A stretch of DNA of 49,835 bases. Origin: Tritrichomonas foetus (taxonomy: Eukaryota; Parabasalia; Tritrichomonadida; Tritrichomonadidae). This document shows, in pieces, positions 9,216 through 17,918 of the stretch. The position numbers and the translations under genes are program-made. The stretch lies in the NCBI GenBank assembly GCA_001839685.1, contig MLAK01000714.1, forward strand, positions 1-49,835, written 5' to 3'. The notes under the pieces are model-generated. The model made no database searches. It was given only the letters and a program-made list of their open reading frames with translations, and was not told where the DNA came from. How positions within the stretch are numbered: the stretch's first letter is position 1; every line of letters starts with the position of its first letter.

Positions 9216-9990
9216 ATGGCTGATGTTATTCAAGAAGATGACTATTCATCTTTAAAATATGATTTAAATACGTAAATTCACTCATCATTTGTCGAAAATA
9301 ATCCTGATCCTAAAAACTTTGGAAAAGGAGTCAGTCTCATTGAATATTCGATGACCTTTGGCTCAATAAATGTTTCCTGATTTCTATATATGAAAAAGAT
9401 TCTTCTCCAGAATCTATGCGATATAGTATGATTTGAGGAAACTATGAAATATTTCATATATTAGAAGAATAAACAGAGTTTTCTTTTTATCAAATTGGTT
9501 ATTATACTTCTATTAAATATTGTCTAAAAGAGATCATTGAATATTTTCAAAATCATATTTTTGCGGAAACATAATCTATTTCTGACTAGATAATGTAATT
9601 GAATCAAACCTGAAATTTTGATAATCTGTCTTATTTATCTCATCTTTTTAACGGTCACATGATGAAATAATTGACAGTAAGATAGATGACAGAGAAATTA
9701 TGACTCCTTACTACTTTTCTTGTCATTTGTATGATGAATATTATTCGTTACCGCTTCATGATGCATGATGGAACAGTCATTCTCATATTATTGAACTATT
9801 GAAGCAGATAACTAGCTTAATATTATTAGCTCAAGATCAACATCAATTTCAACAAACTTCATGATGTATGTTACAATGAATATTGAGATACTCTTGAACT
9901 TTAATTAAAACACCTAAATATTGACGTTAATTTGACTAATGATACTTATTTTCGTTTTTGATGGTTATCACTTCAAAAGGAATTCATTGT
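9216..9990 (+). pseudogene. Decayed ankyrin/DUF3447-type protein pseudogene
   Basis: From the ATG at 9216 the frame reads MADVIQEDDYSSLKYDLNT, then a TAA, then IHSSFVENN and GVSLIEYSMTFGSI, then a TGA. After a frameshift it continues with GNYEIFHILEE and SIKYCLKEIIEYFQNHI, again with stops. These phrases resemble the region before the ankyrin repeats in trichomonad DUF3447-type ankyrin proteins (the 'SLIEYAAFFGSI', 'GNxEIIHxLEE' and 'SIKCHHNEIVEYF' steps, from family memory). Several stops and frameshifts make it non-functional. Beyond about 9620 the match is weak and the 3' limit is approximate. It forms the loop of the ERV46 inverted repeat. Confidence 0.45.
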
Positions 9991-10123
9991 TTTATTGGAC
10001 TTCATTACTTCTATGAAGAATATTTGGAAGGATAAATATTTTTAAATTTAATATTATTAGAAATCGAATAGATTTGATGATACCAGAGATAATGATCGGA
10101 ATTGTTGAGAAGAGTTGATAATG

Positions 10124-11624
10124 AATAATTTCATCAAGTGTACTGTTTCGCTTTTATCGTATAAATATGGTAACATAGTAATGTTATTGGAGTGTATAAA
10201 CAATTTTCATTTTTGATATGAAATAAAAAGAAGAAAATGATAGAAAATTAAAGAAATAGATTTTATTAAAATAGAAAATATATCAAATAGAATTACATAG
10301 ATAAAAAAATGATTATCTGAGTAAAAATGTTTGTATTTGAAAATGAATGTGCTATATGGTGAATGAATGAATATTCATTAAAAGAGTTAATAAGGGAGTG
10401 CATAAGGAAGTTAATAAAGAAGATTTGATTAGAAGTGTTTGCCAATTTGTGCTTTACCTTCAAGTGTAGTTAAAGCACGGAAAAAGAATTGATCAGCAAG
10501 AGATGCACATGTAAAAGCACCTCCAACAATTGCACAAACTGATGTAAGAAATTCCCAAACTGAATATGCTGTTTCTCGTGAAATAACAGCAAGTGGTGCA
10601 ATATCATAATGAAAATAAATTCCTGGAATTTCACGTGATTTGTCAACTGTAATATTTTTCTGACTAAATACTGGAGTAAATTTATATGTATTAACTTCAA
10701 ACCCACGACGAGAAACCCAACGTGTTGGAACAACATTCATATGATATGAATATACCATTCGTCCTTTATTAGATTGAATAACTGTTAAACCATCAAGTGG
10801 ATGATGTGAACCTGGAACTCGTGGGCCAAATTCGAAAAATTGAAATGTATGACTTAAATTTAATGATTTCGAAATACGTGAAATATCTCGTGATTTTCGT
10901 TCGCCTGGTTTAACATCAGAAAGAGTACTAAAAAGAAGTGTTCCTTTGGCACGATTAACTCGAACAACTCCACTTAAAATACATGTTTCATGCCCAAGAT
11001 TAGAATAACCTTCATCAATACATTGTTGCCAACGATCTAATCCATCAAGGCCCCATCCTTTAGATTTAAACGCGGAAATAACATCATCACAGGTATTACA
11101 ACATGAACCTCGTGGTGCTGCTCCATAACAACTGCCACAAAAGTCACTCTTTTCTTCTTTAGTGTTTGAATTCGATTTCGGATTGATTTTCTTTTTCTCA
11201 CGACCTTTTAATTCACGGCGTTTAACATTTAACCATTCTTTTTCCCCAATTAATAAACCGTTTTCGTCAACTCGCTGACGTTGAATTTCATGACGATGTC
11301 CAATTTGTTGATTACCTTCTGAATCCCAGGCATTAATATAAAAATGATTACAGGGACTAAAAACAGTAAGGTTAAAATTAATCCCCATCGTACGTTGAAG
11401 ACCAACTCGTGATGTATCAACAATAATCTCTTCAAAGATGCGTGGTTTAACAAAACGAACAAATTCATGCAAAAATAAAACTGTCATCGCACTTAAAGTT
11501 AAAAGACTTAATAAAGCTCCTGTTTTTGTTTTAATCTTTACATCTGGATCTGCATATTTCGGGAAGACATCAAATTTCTTGAAAAACATTTCTTTCCGCT
11601 TTCTGTGAGGATTATTTGTTCACT
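10124..11624 (-). repeat. Right arm of the 1501-bp inverted duplication
   Basis: This is the reverse-complement partner of 7066-8566 and the same length, 1501 bp. It carries the second ERV46 copy with 35 bp of upstream and about 305 bp of downstream sequence. The symmetry centre is at 9345 and the unpaired spacer is 1557 bp. Confidence 0.92.
10429..11589 (-). CDS. ERV46: ERV46/ERGIC3-type cargo receptor, copy 2 (inverted)
   Basis: This intact 386-aa protein is identical to the product of 7101-8261 except Val for Ile at residue 170. That change comes from position 11082 (GTT codon against ATT). Both membrane spans and the luminal Cys cluster are preserved, so there is no sign of decay. Its promoter lies outside the duplicated arm and differs from copy 1. 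On the gene strand GAAAAAAGTTGATG sits at about 11648-11661, roughly 62 bp before the ATG, so the copy may have acquired its own upstream box. Near identity implies a recent duplication, gene conversion between the arms, or an assembly artefact. Confidence 0.88.
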   Translation of the reverse strand: MFFKKFDVFPKYADPDVKIKTKTGALLSLLTLSAMTVLFLHEFVRFVKPRIFEEIIVDTSRVGLQRTMGINFNLTVFSPCNHFYINAWDSEGNQQIGHRHEIQRQRVDENGLLIGEKEWLNVKRRELKGREKKKINPKSNSNTKEEKSDFCGSCYGAAPRGSCCNTCDDVISAFKSKGWGLDGLDRWQQCIDEGYSNLGHETCILSGVVRVNRAKGTLLFSTLSDVKPGERKSRDISRISKSLNLSHTFQFFEFGPRVPGSHHPLDGLTVIQSNKGRMVYSYHMNVVPTRWVSRRGFEVNTYKFTPVFSQKNITVDKSREIPGIYFHYDIAPLAVISRETAYSVWEFLTSVCAIVGGAFTCASLADQFFFRALTTLEGKAQIGKHF

Positions 11625-11775
11625 TATCTTTGATAAATTTTGTTTCATCAACTTTTTTCACCTTTTGGCTTTGGCCTTTTTTTGATTGGATGAATGGTTT
11701 ATCAACTTTTTCTAAACATAAACAGTCACCTCACACAACCAAATATCATTTGAAAATGTCCCTTATCTTATTCTT

Positions 11776-11781
11776 ATTTAC
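11776..11781. repeat. Target-site duplication ATTTAC, left
   Basis: ATTTAC directly precedes the left terminal inverted repeat and recurs at 12895-12900 directly after the right one. Confidence 0.75.
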
Positions 11782-12894
11782 AAGAAGTGTGCGAGCAAAC
11801 ATGTTACCGACGAATCACTTTGAAATTTTAATATATCATTACATATCGTGTGNCTTATACTATCAAGAAGTTAATAAAAAAATCTGTCTGGGAATTCTCG
11901 AGAAATAGATTTCCTATTCAATCTCATTTTTTTTTGTGAGAAGGAAAGGTCAAATCTAATTCGCCATTTATATTTTTTGTAGAATGGAAAGAATCGATCA
12001 TCAGATCCTATCTAATCGAGACAAATGTAAAATATACAGCTTAACTCAACTTAAACATCTCAGAAACTAAAAGCTAATATAGCTAAATATATATTTTTGA
12101 TGAAACTTTTTCANTAATTCACTCAAAAAAATGCGTTTAACATATACAAAAAGTTGACTTCTTTTCAATTCNTAGACTTGTTTCTAATGTATATTTCTTC
12201 ATTATTTATAGGTATTTTGAGTTGCTAACCGTGTTATATTATTTATATATCTATCTTACGTTTTCTAAATATAGTTCATATATTTTATATCTGTATTTTA
12301 TAAGATATTAGACGAAAATATATTCACCAGTACAAAATATTTCACCATTTATACTATTTTCTGAACACAACGTACGTTAAAAATCTTAAATAGCAGAAAT
12401 TTAGATTCGATCTTCCGTATTTTTGCACTTCAAACAAGCATTAAATCTATCAAAGGCAGAAAATTCATTTTATATCAGCTAGGTTTCCATTAAAATACCC
12501 ACTCGCCATATCAATGACATATCTCAAAATCCACCAGAACTTTTCTATGTTTTTATTATATCAACAAACAATGGAGGTGATCAATACTATAATTAGGAAG
12601 TAACAATAAAAGTTATCGGGCCATTTTTGAGAAATAAAATTTCACGAGAAAGATTCCTAATTTCCGGAAAACTAGAGACTATTTATAATATAATAGAGAT
12701 ATCAATTGTTTATTTTTTTTCGTGAAATAATTTGCATTGGTGATTTTTTTTGAGCCATCAAACTTATTCAATAGGTGATCTCCAAGGTGATCTTTTTAAT
12801 TCATAAGTAGCGCTTTATAATCATAGTTTAATAAAAAAATAAAGCAGTTTTAAAATCCACTTTTTTTTAGTAAACGGTTGCTCGCACACTTCTT
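11782..12894. mobile_element. Non-autonomous DNA transposon (1113 bp) with 17-bp TIRs
   Basis: The ends are perfect 17-bp inverted repeats: AAGAAGTGTGCGAGCAA at 11782-11798 and its reverse complement at 12878-12894. They are followed inward by a weaker match (AACATGTTAC against AACCGTTTAC). The element is flanked by a 6-bp direct duplication, ATTTAC. No open frame for a transposase is present inside, so it would need a protein supplied elsewhere. Three of the four ambiguous bases in the window lie inside it (11853, 12114, 12172), which fits a multi-copy element that assembled imperfectly. A 6-bp duplication is known for Maverick/Polinton elements, abundant in trichomonads, but those are 10-20 kb with TIRs starting AG. 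This could be an internally deleted relative or an unrelated MITE-type family. Confidence 0.75.
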
Positions 12895-12900
12895 ATTTAC
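12895..12900. repeat. Target-site duplication ATTTAC, right
   Basis: This is the partner of 11776-11781. It lies directly after the right terminal inverted repeat and 76 bp from the stop codon of the next gene. Confidence 0.75.
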
Positions 12901-12976
12901 ATTCAAATTAGAAATAATCATATAAATCTACAAATAAAATAAAAAAAATCTAAAGTATGCGAAAATTTCCAAACAT

Positions 12977-15900
12977 TTATGAGAAAACAAGTTCAGGTGT
13001 TGAAACGTTACCGAAAAATGATTTCAGTACATTATTGTCCTGACTAATCAAACAGAAATCGACATCTTTATTACAAATTGGTCCACTATCAAATTTACTT
13101 GTAGCTGAATCAATTCCAGACATAGTCTTCATGATGCTCCACTCAACAATTATATCACCTTCGATTCCAAACCTTAACATCATTGCTGCTTTTGTCATAG
13201 ATGGTGCATAAAATGACACGCGCGCTTGTTCATGATCAGTAAGCTTACAAATACATTTAGTTCCATTTATTACAGACACTTTTGAACTATATTTCTTGCT
13301 CGCTTCAGAAATTATATGAGCACACTTTAAAGCGTCTCTTAAGAATTGTCTCTGATGACTTTGGACATTGAATGAAGAAAACACAATTACAACAGAATCT
13401 CTATTAAATTCAGATAAGAAAACTGTTGGAATCGGATCGATTTTCTTTTCAAGTCCTTCTTTGAGTTTCACGTAAGCATCTTCATCAAGTGCTGAAGAGA
13501 AAGTAGCTTCAACCATTGCGAAGTTATCCATCATTATTACATTCTGTTTTTGTCCTTTACGAGTAACTGTTACAGATGATGGCAAGCGATATCTTCGCAT
13601 TTCTTTCAGTTCAGTTTGAAGTTTATAATGTTCAATTTTATTCAAAGAAAGCTGCGAGATGTCATTATAGACAAAATAATAGTTTCCTGGAAGCTTTTTA
13701 TCAAATGGATGAGTCGGAAATTGTGACATTGAATGCTCTGATGTAGAAAAGTATTGCATTGGAGGACTCTTTAAATCATTAATCTTCACACCTTTATTTA
13801 TATTACCAAATATTTCACTTGCTTTTGTATTATAATGAACAATAGCATTATTTTTATCGGTAATGATTATACCTACTGGTAAAACTTGAATCATTTTCAT
13901 TGTTGGTGATTCAGGCTTCTTATCAAAGAATTTAATGTCGGTTTTACCTGGTTCTACAAGTGGTGTTCGATCGGGCAATAAAATCATTGTACGTATGATT
14001 AAATTTACCATTTCACGAATTTCTTTTTGTTTTTTAATTGCAACATACATAATAGCTACTTCAAGTACAACGAAAAGGACTAAAACAAAGATCGCCAGGA
14101 AATGATAAACATTCATACTATCGTCATAATCGGCAAAAGTTGAATGAAAGAATGCATCTGCTGTTGTTTCATAATGAATCATATCTTTCATTCGGGTTAT
14201 TGAGCCACTTGCATTTACTGCAATTAAAGTTTCACTCATAACCATATAGGTTGAAATAATAGCATGATAAAAATCTTGATTAATTGTTGAATTAGCAAAA
14301 GGAAACATAGACAGGTTATCAAATTGAGATAGAGTTTGATTAACTGTTGGAACTTCATATTCAATGAATTCATACTCTGGAAATTGATTTGAGGTCTGAA
14401 AATCAGTAACAGTGAGTCTCAAAACTGCTAAAGTTGTTGTAAACCAATTATAAAATCGATAAGATGACGTATTATAGGCCAATGGTATAAATCGATATAT
14501 ATTAGTTGTAACATGAGACATTACCGTTGAACAATTTCCAAATGAGAAAGAAAGTCCAGCAAAACGATTCACTTCTTGTTCAAAAATAAGCAAAAGCATT
14601 TCACAGACAAAAATTTGTAAAACAAAATAAAATGCAATAGAGCCAAGCGTCCATTTATACTTGGGAAATGTTACACGTGGTTTTGCTTTATGCCTGTTGA
14701 ATTGCTCTGATCGAATATGTGACTTCCTTCGTTCTGGCGAAGAAATATGTTGATACGCTTGAAAAACATTGGCTGCTTCTGTTTTAGGAATTAATAATGG
14801 CTGCCAAAACAGTTTCGAGAGTGCAGAAACAAGAGATATAAAAGCACCAATGAAGAAAGGTAAAAGGATAGCAAAAATAATAGCCGAAATTACATAAAGT
14901 TTCTTAATGATAATTCGAAAACTATCAGTCGAATAAGAAAGTTGTGCCATCATTGCATCAAGTGTTGATAAATATTGATAAGCAGCATGGGTAAGTTGAT
15001 TAGCAAGATTATAGAAAATATTGTTTGTTACAAGATCTTCAGGATCAGAGGATTCATAATCAAACAAACGAAAGAGATTATTAATAACATTTACAAATAG
15101 TGATTGGTCCATTAATTCCGCTAAATTAGAATTTGAAAAAATACTTTCATTGGATTTTTTCAAACAAGTTTCAACAAATGGTCTATCCACAGGGAAATTA
15201 TAGTTAAAATAGGGAGACGATTTATACTTTAAAAGTACAACCGAACAATTAAATAGATGATACATATCTTGATGAATATATTTCATGATACTTGCATCTT
15301 TGGAATAACCAGCATATTTAATTACAATTAAAATAAACAACACAAGCGATAAAATCGCCAAAAGCGAATAGTATAAAAGAAATGCAACAACTCTCAGATT
15401 TTCACCTTGTAATCTTTTCTTTTTCGCACATTTACAAAGTTCAATTCTATCTTCAGAAATTAAAGATTTTCTTTGTGATTCTTGCATTAAACTTGGAAAA
15501 GATTCTAGTTTTGCTTCTGTTTTTAATGCAAATGGTGCAAACTTGGGTTGTGGCTTTTCTAAAGGCGTAGTTTTACTATCACGCCTTGGCTGATGCATGG
15601 CGAAACGTTGATTATAAGGAACAGGTCTTGTTGCATCAACATCAACATGTTCTAAAAGAACAAGATCAACTGCAACATTCATTAAAAAATCAACATATTT
15701 AATACCATATTGATCTGTTGATTTTTCATCTACACCTAGTTGTTTAAAGAATACTTTTGCATTTTTCACATCTTGGTAAAGCCAAACTGCACATTCACTA
15801 ATTCTTGTTGGATTTTCTAATAAAACTGCTCGCCAAAATTCCAGTTGTGAAGAAATACTTTGTTCTAAAATACTGTCAAGCTGCTGTTGTCGAATGTTGG

Positions 15901-17278
15901 CAGCAGTTGTGGTATTTCCAACAATATCACTAGTTTGTTCAATCAAACCTGTTAATTGAATTGAAATGAAAAAGTCACCAGCCAAAATTTTTAATAACGA
16001 TACAGATTTTTCAAAAACTACTGAATAGTTATTTACATGACTTAAATAACGAAGAATAATGATTTGAATTCGAAATTCAGTTGGGTACTTTTCTTCAAAA
16101 TAATCAAATAGTTCTTTTGTTGCCAACTTGGGTATATTTTCTTGAGAACAATAAACATAGTGCATATAATATTCATTGAAATCATGAAATTCGACTTTTT
16201 CTACACTTTTTAAGAATTTGTTGATTTTCATGTGTTTTAATAAATGAAAAAGTATGGAAAATAAAAGCCCAGCAAAACTTAATGAAAACGCAATTGTCGG
16301 TAAATAAATATTTGATGAGAAACATTGAACAAATGAGAAAAATGAAAGATTGAATAAAATTGTTGAAACTGCTGATGTCATTATTTTTGTAAAAATTGGA
16401 AGGTATATCGGATGGCGATATGTCATGTTTGTGATTTTTAAAGCAATGAGAATCAAAACAATACACATCCAATAATTACTTGTGGTATCTTTAAGATCTA
16501 ATGCAATAAACATTGTTTGCAAAAGTGCAAAAGAACAACAAAGAAAAAACCATAATTCAGACTTGCGTGGATTGATGTTCACAAAAGGAAGACTAGAAAT
16601 TCGAACATCTGAATGAACACAATACAAACAAATCATAATTGCAGGAAATGAGAAAACTGCTAAAATTGGGTTGATTAAAAATAGCGTACGTGAATCTCGA
16701 TTAGATCTTGAGAAAAAAATCACTGAATATAAAAAATTAGTCACTGAAAATAAACAAAACGGAAAAGAAAGACCATAACACAAGTATTGAAAAAACAAAT
16801 TGAATCCTGAGCCCAAATAACTTCTCAAATGAAATTTAATCATTCCGATATAGGCGACAAAACTAATGATTGCAATTACTATTTGGATATAAAATGGTGG
16901 TGTTAAAAAAACAGATCCAGGCGTTTTGTCAATCAATGGATGAAAGACTATTGCGAGCCCATTAGCAACTTGATTGAATTTGTTTTCGTTATGCGTGAAA
17001 TCGATGAATGTTCCATAAACTAATAATAAAATGTAAAATACAAGAGAAATGATAGTCATTGCAGTTGTGTGTTTGACTGACTGAATGTTTGTATTTGTGG
17101 AAAAAGAAAAAATAAACTCCCCGTGAAACTGTCTGACGATTTGGCGATGCAATAAATCGGATAAAAAAAGAGTTTTCGATAATTGTGCTCCTTGCCTGTT
17201 AAACGGGCTCTGCAGCCTCATAATTGGCGGTCGAAATTGAGCAGGCTTCGGCCGATTATGCTGCGGAACAGGGAGCAT
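12977..17278 (-). CDS. Large polytopic membrane protein with PAS and degenerate cyclase domains (1)
   Basis: This 1433-aa protein has an N-terminal bundle of about eight spans (roughly residues 70-350) and a soluble helical region (about 355-640). Two or three pairs of spans bracket probable extracytoplasmic loops (near 655, 820, 905 and 1090). A PAS-like domain follows (about 1150-1235; VLPVGIIITDKNNAIVHYN, then ASEIFG). The C-terminal region has the outline of a class III nucleotidyl cyclase. The first metal-binding Asp position reads Ser (ATFSSALDED), and the Asn/Arg transition-state pair reads Thr and Met (YAPSMTKAAMM, about residue 1360). It therefore looks catalytically dead. The architecture is that of the large trichomonad family annotated as adenylate/guanylate cyclases. 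A sensor or receptor role is inferred. It is tandem with 17919-22424 on the same strand. Confidence 0.75.
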   Translation of the reverse strand: MLPVPQHNRPKPAQFRPPIMRLQSPFNRQGAQLSKTLFLSDLLHRQIVRQFHGEFIFSFSTNTNIQSVKHTTAMTIISLVFYILLLVYGTFIDFTHNENKFNQVANGLAIVFHPLIDKTPGSVFLTPPFYIQIVIAIISFVAYIGMIKFHLRSYLGSGFNLFFQYLCYGLSFPFCLFSVTNFLYSVIFFSRSNRDSRTLFLINPILAVFSFPAIMICLYCVHSDVRISSLPFVNINPRKSELWFFLCCSFALLQTMFIALDLKDTTSNYWMCIVLILIALKITNMTYRHPIYLPIFTKIMTSAVSTILFNLSFFSFVQCFSSNIYLPTIAFSLSFAGLLFSILFHLLKHMKINKFLKSVEKVEFHDFNEYYMHYVYCSQENIPKLATKELFDYFEEKYPTEFRIQIIILRYLSHVNNYSVVFEKSVSLLKILAGDFFISIQLTGLIEQTSDIVGNTTTAANIRQQQLDSILEQSISSQLEFWRAVLLENPTRISECAVWLYQDVKNAKVFFKQLGVDEKSTDQYGIKYVDFLMNVAVDLVLLEHVDVDATRPVPYNQRFAMHQPRRDSKTTPLEKPQPKFAPFALKTEAKLESFPSLMQESQRKSLISEDRIELCKCAKKKRLQGENLRVVAFLLYYSLLAILSLVLFILIVIKYAGYSKDASIMKYIHQDMYHLFNCSVVLLKYKSSPYFNYNFPVDRPFVETCLKKSNESIFSNSNLAELMDQSLFVNVINNLFRLFDYESSDPEDLVTNNIFYNLANQLTHAAYQYLSTLDAMMAQLSYSTDSFRIIIKKLYVISAIIFAILLPFFIGAFISLVSALSKLFWQPLLIPKTEAANVFQAYQHISSPERRKSHIRSEQFNRHKAKPRVTFPKYKWTLGSIAFYFVLQIFVCEMLLLIFEQEVNRFAGLSFSFGNCSTVMSHVTTNIYRFIPLAYNTSSYRFYNWFTTTLAVLRLTVTDFQTSNQFPEYEFIEYEVPTVNQTLSQFDNLSMFPFANSTINQDFYHAIISTYMVMSETLIAVNASGSITRMKDMIHYETTADAFFHSTFADYDDSMNVYHFLAIFVLVLFVVLEVAIMYVAIKKQKEIREMVNLIIRTMILLPDRTPLVEPGKTDIKFFDKKPESPTMKMIQVLPVGIIITDKNNAIVHYNTKASEIFGNINKGVKINDLKSPPMQYFSTSEHSMSQFPTHPFDKKLPGNYYFVYNDISQLSLNKIEHYKLQTELKEMRRYRLPSSVTVTRKGQKQNVIMMDNFAMVEATFSSALDEDAYVKLKEGLEKKIDPIPTVFLSEFNRDSVVIVFSSFNVQSHQRQFLRDALKCAHIISEASKKYSSKVSVINGTKCICKLTDHEQARVSFYAPSMTKAAMMLRFGIEGDIIVEWSIMKTMSGIDSATSKFDSGPICNKDVDFCLISQDNNVLKSFFGNVSTPELVFS

Positions 17279-17918
17279 TTATTTTATATTTCTTTTTGAA
17301 CTTTTTGTTTGGAATCGGAATGTATTTCAATTCGAATAGAAAAAGTAAAATAAAAATTTGGGAAAAATGATGGTTTTATTCTCACAAAAATGAGAAGAGT
17401 AATTCTACAAACAAAAAGTTTCTTCATTTTATCAAAAAGTTAACTCTGTACGATTTATAAAAGTTAAATTTCAATACAACTTTTGTAATCAATTAACTTT
17501 AAAAAAAATATGAAAAAGTGGAGAAATTTAATTTTCAATACATTTCGATGGATCTAAAAATAATGTTCACAAACTGGATTTTATTTTGTTAGATATGTAT
17601 TTTGACATTACAACTTTTTGACATTATTTTTCTTCCTAAATCGATTTCAAAACTTTCATATCCTATTACTAGTAAAACCAATCATCTTATTTTATCTCAA
17701 TTTATTATTCAAAGCTAATCTTCTATATAATTATCTTATATTTTATATTTTATCTTTCCACATTCCAAAATTTTTATAATTAATTGCTAACAGCATTGTA
17801 ATATCATCGCAATATGGAAGTGGACCCTTAAAATCAAAAAAAATCCAGGTATGAGTCTTCAATAAGAATATTATATGTAGATATATACAATAGCAAAGTT
17901 ATCGAAATTATAAACAAT
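17279..17918. other. Intergenic between the two tandem pseudocyclase genes
   Basis: These 640 bp hold no coding region. On the minus strand CAAAAAGTT (17299-17307) lies about 21 bp before the downstream gene's ATG. Several more AACTTTTTG or AAAAAGTT words occur near 17416, 17434 and 17610. Confidence 0.5.

Noticed and set aside
7066..11624. ERV46 pair as a mobile element
   Set aside because: There are no terminal repeats or target-site duplication at the outer edges; a segmental inverted duplication explains it better.
11630..11908. 92-codon frame on the plus strand
   Set aside because: It crosses the transposon's left end and an ambiguous base and has no family signal.
11782..12894. Maverick/Polinton assignment of the transposon
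   Set aside because: Only the 6-bp duplication agrees. Size and end sequence (AAG rather than AG) do not, so I leave the family open.
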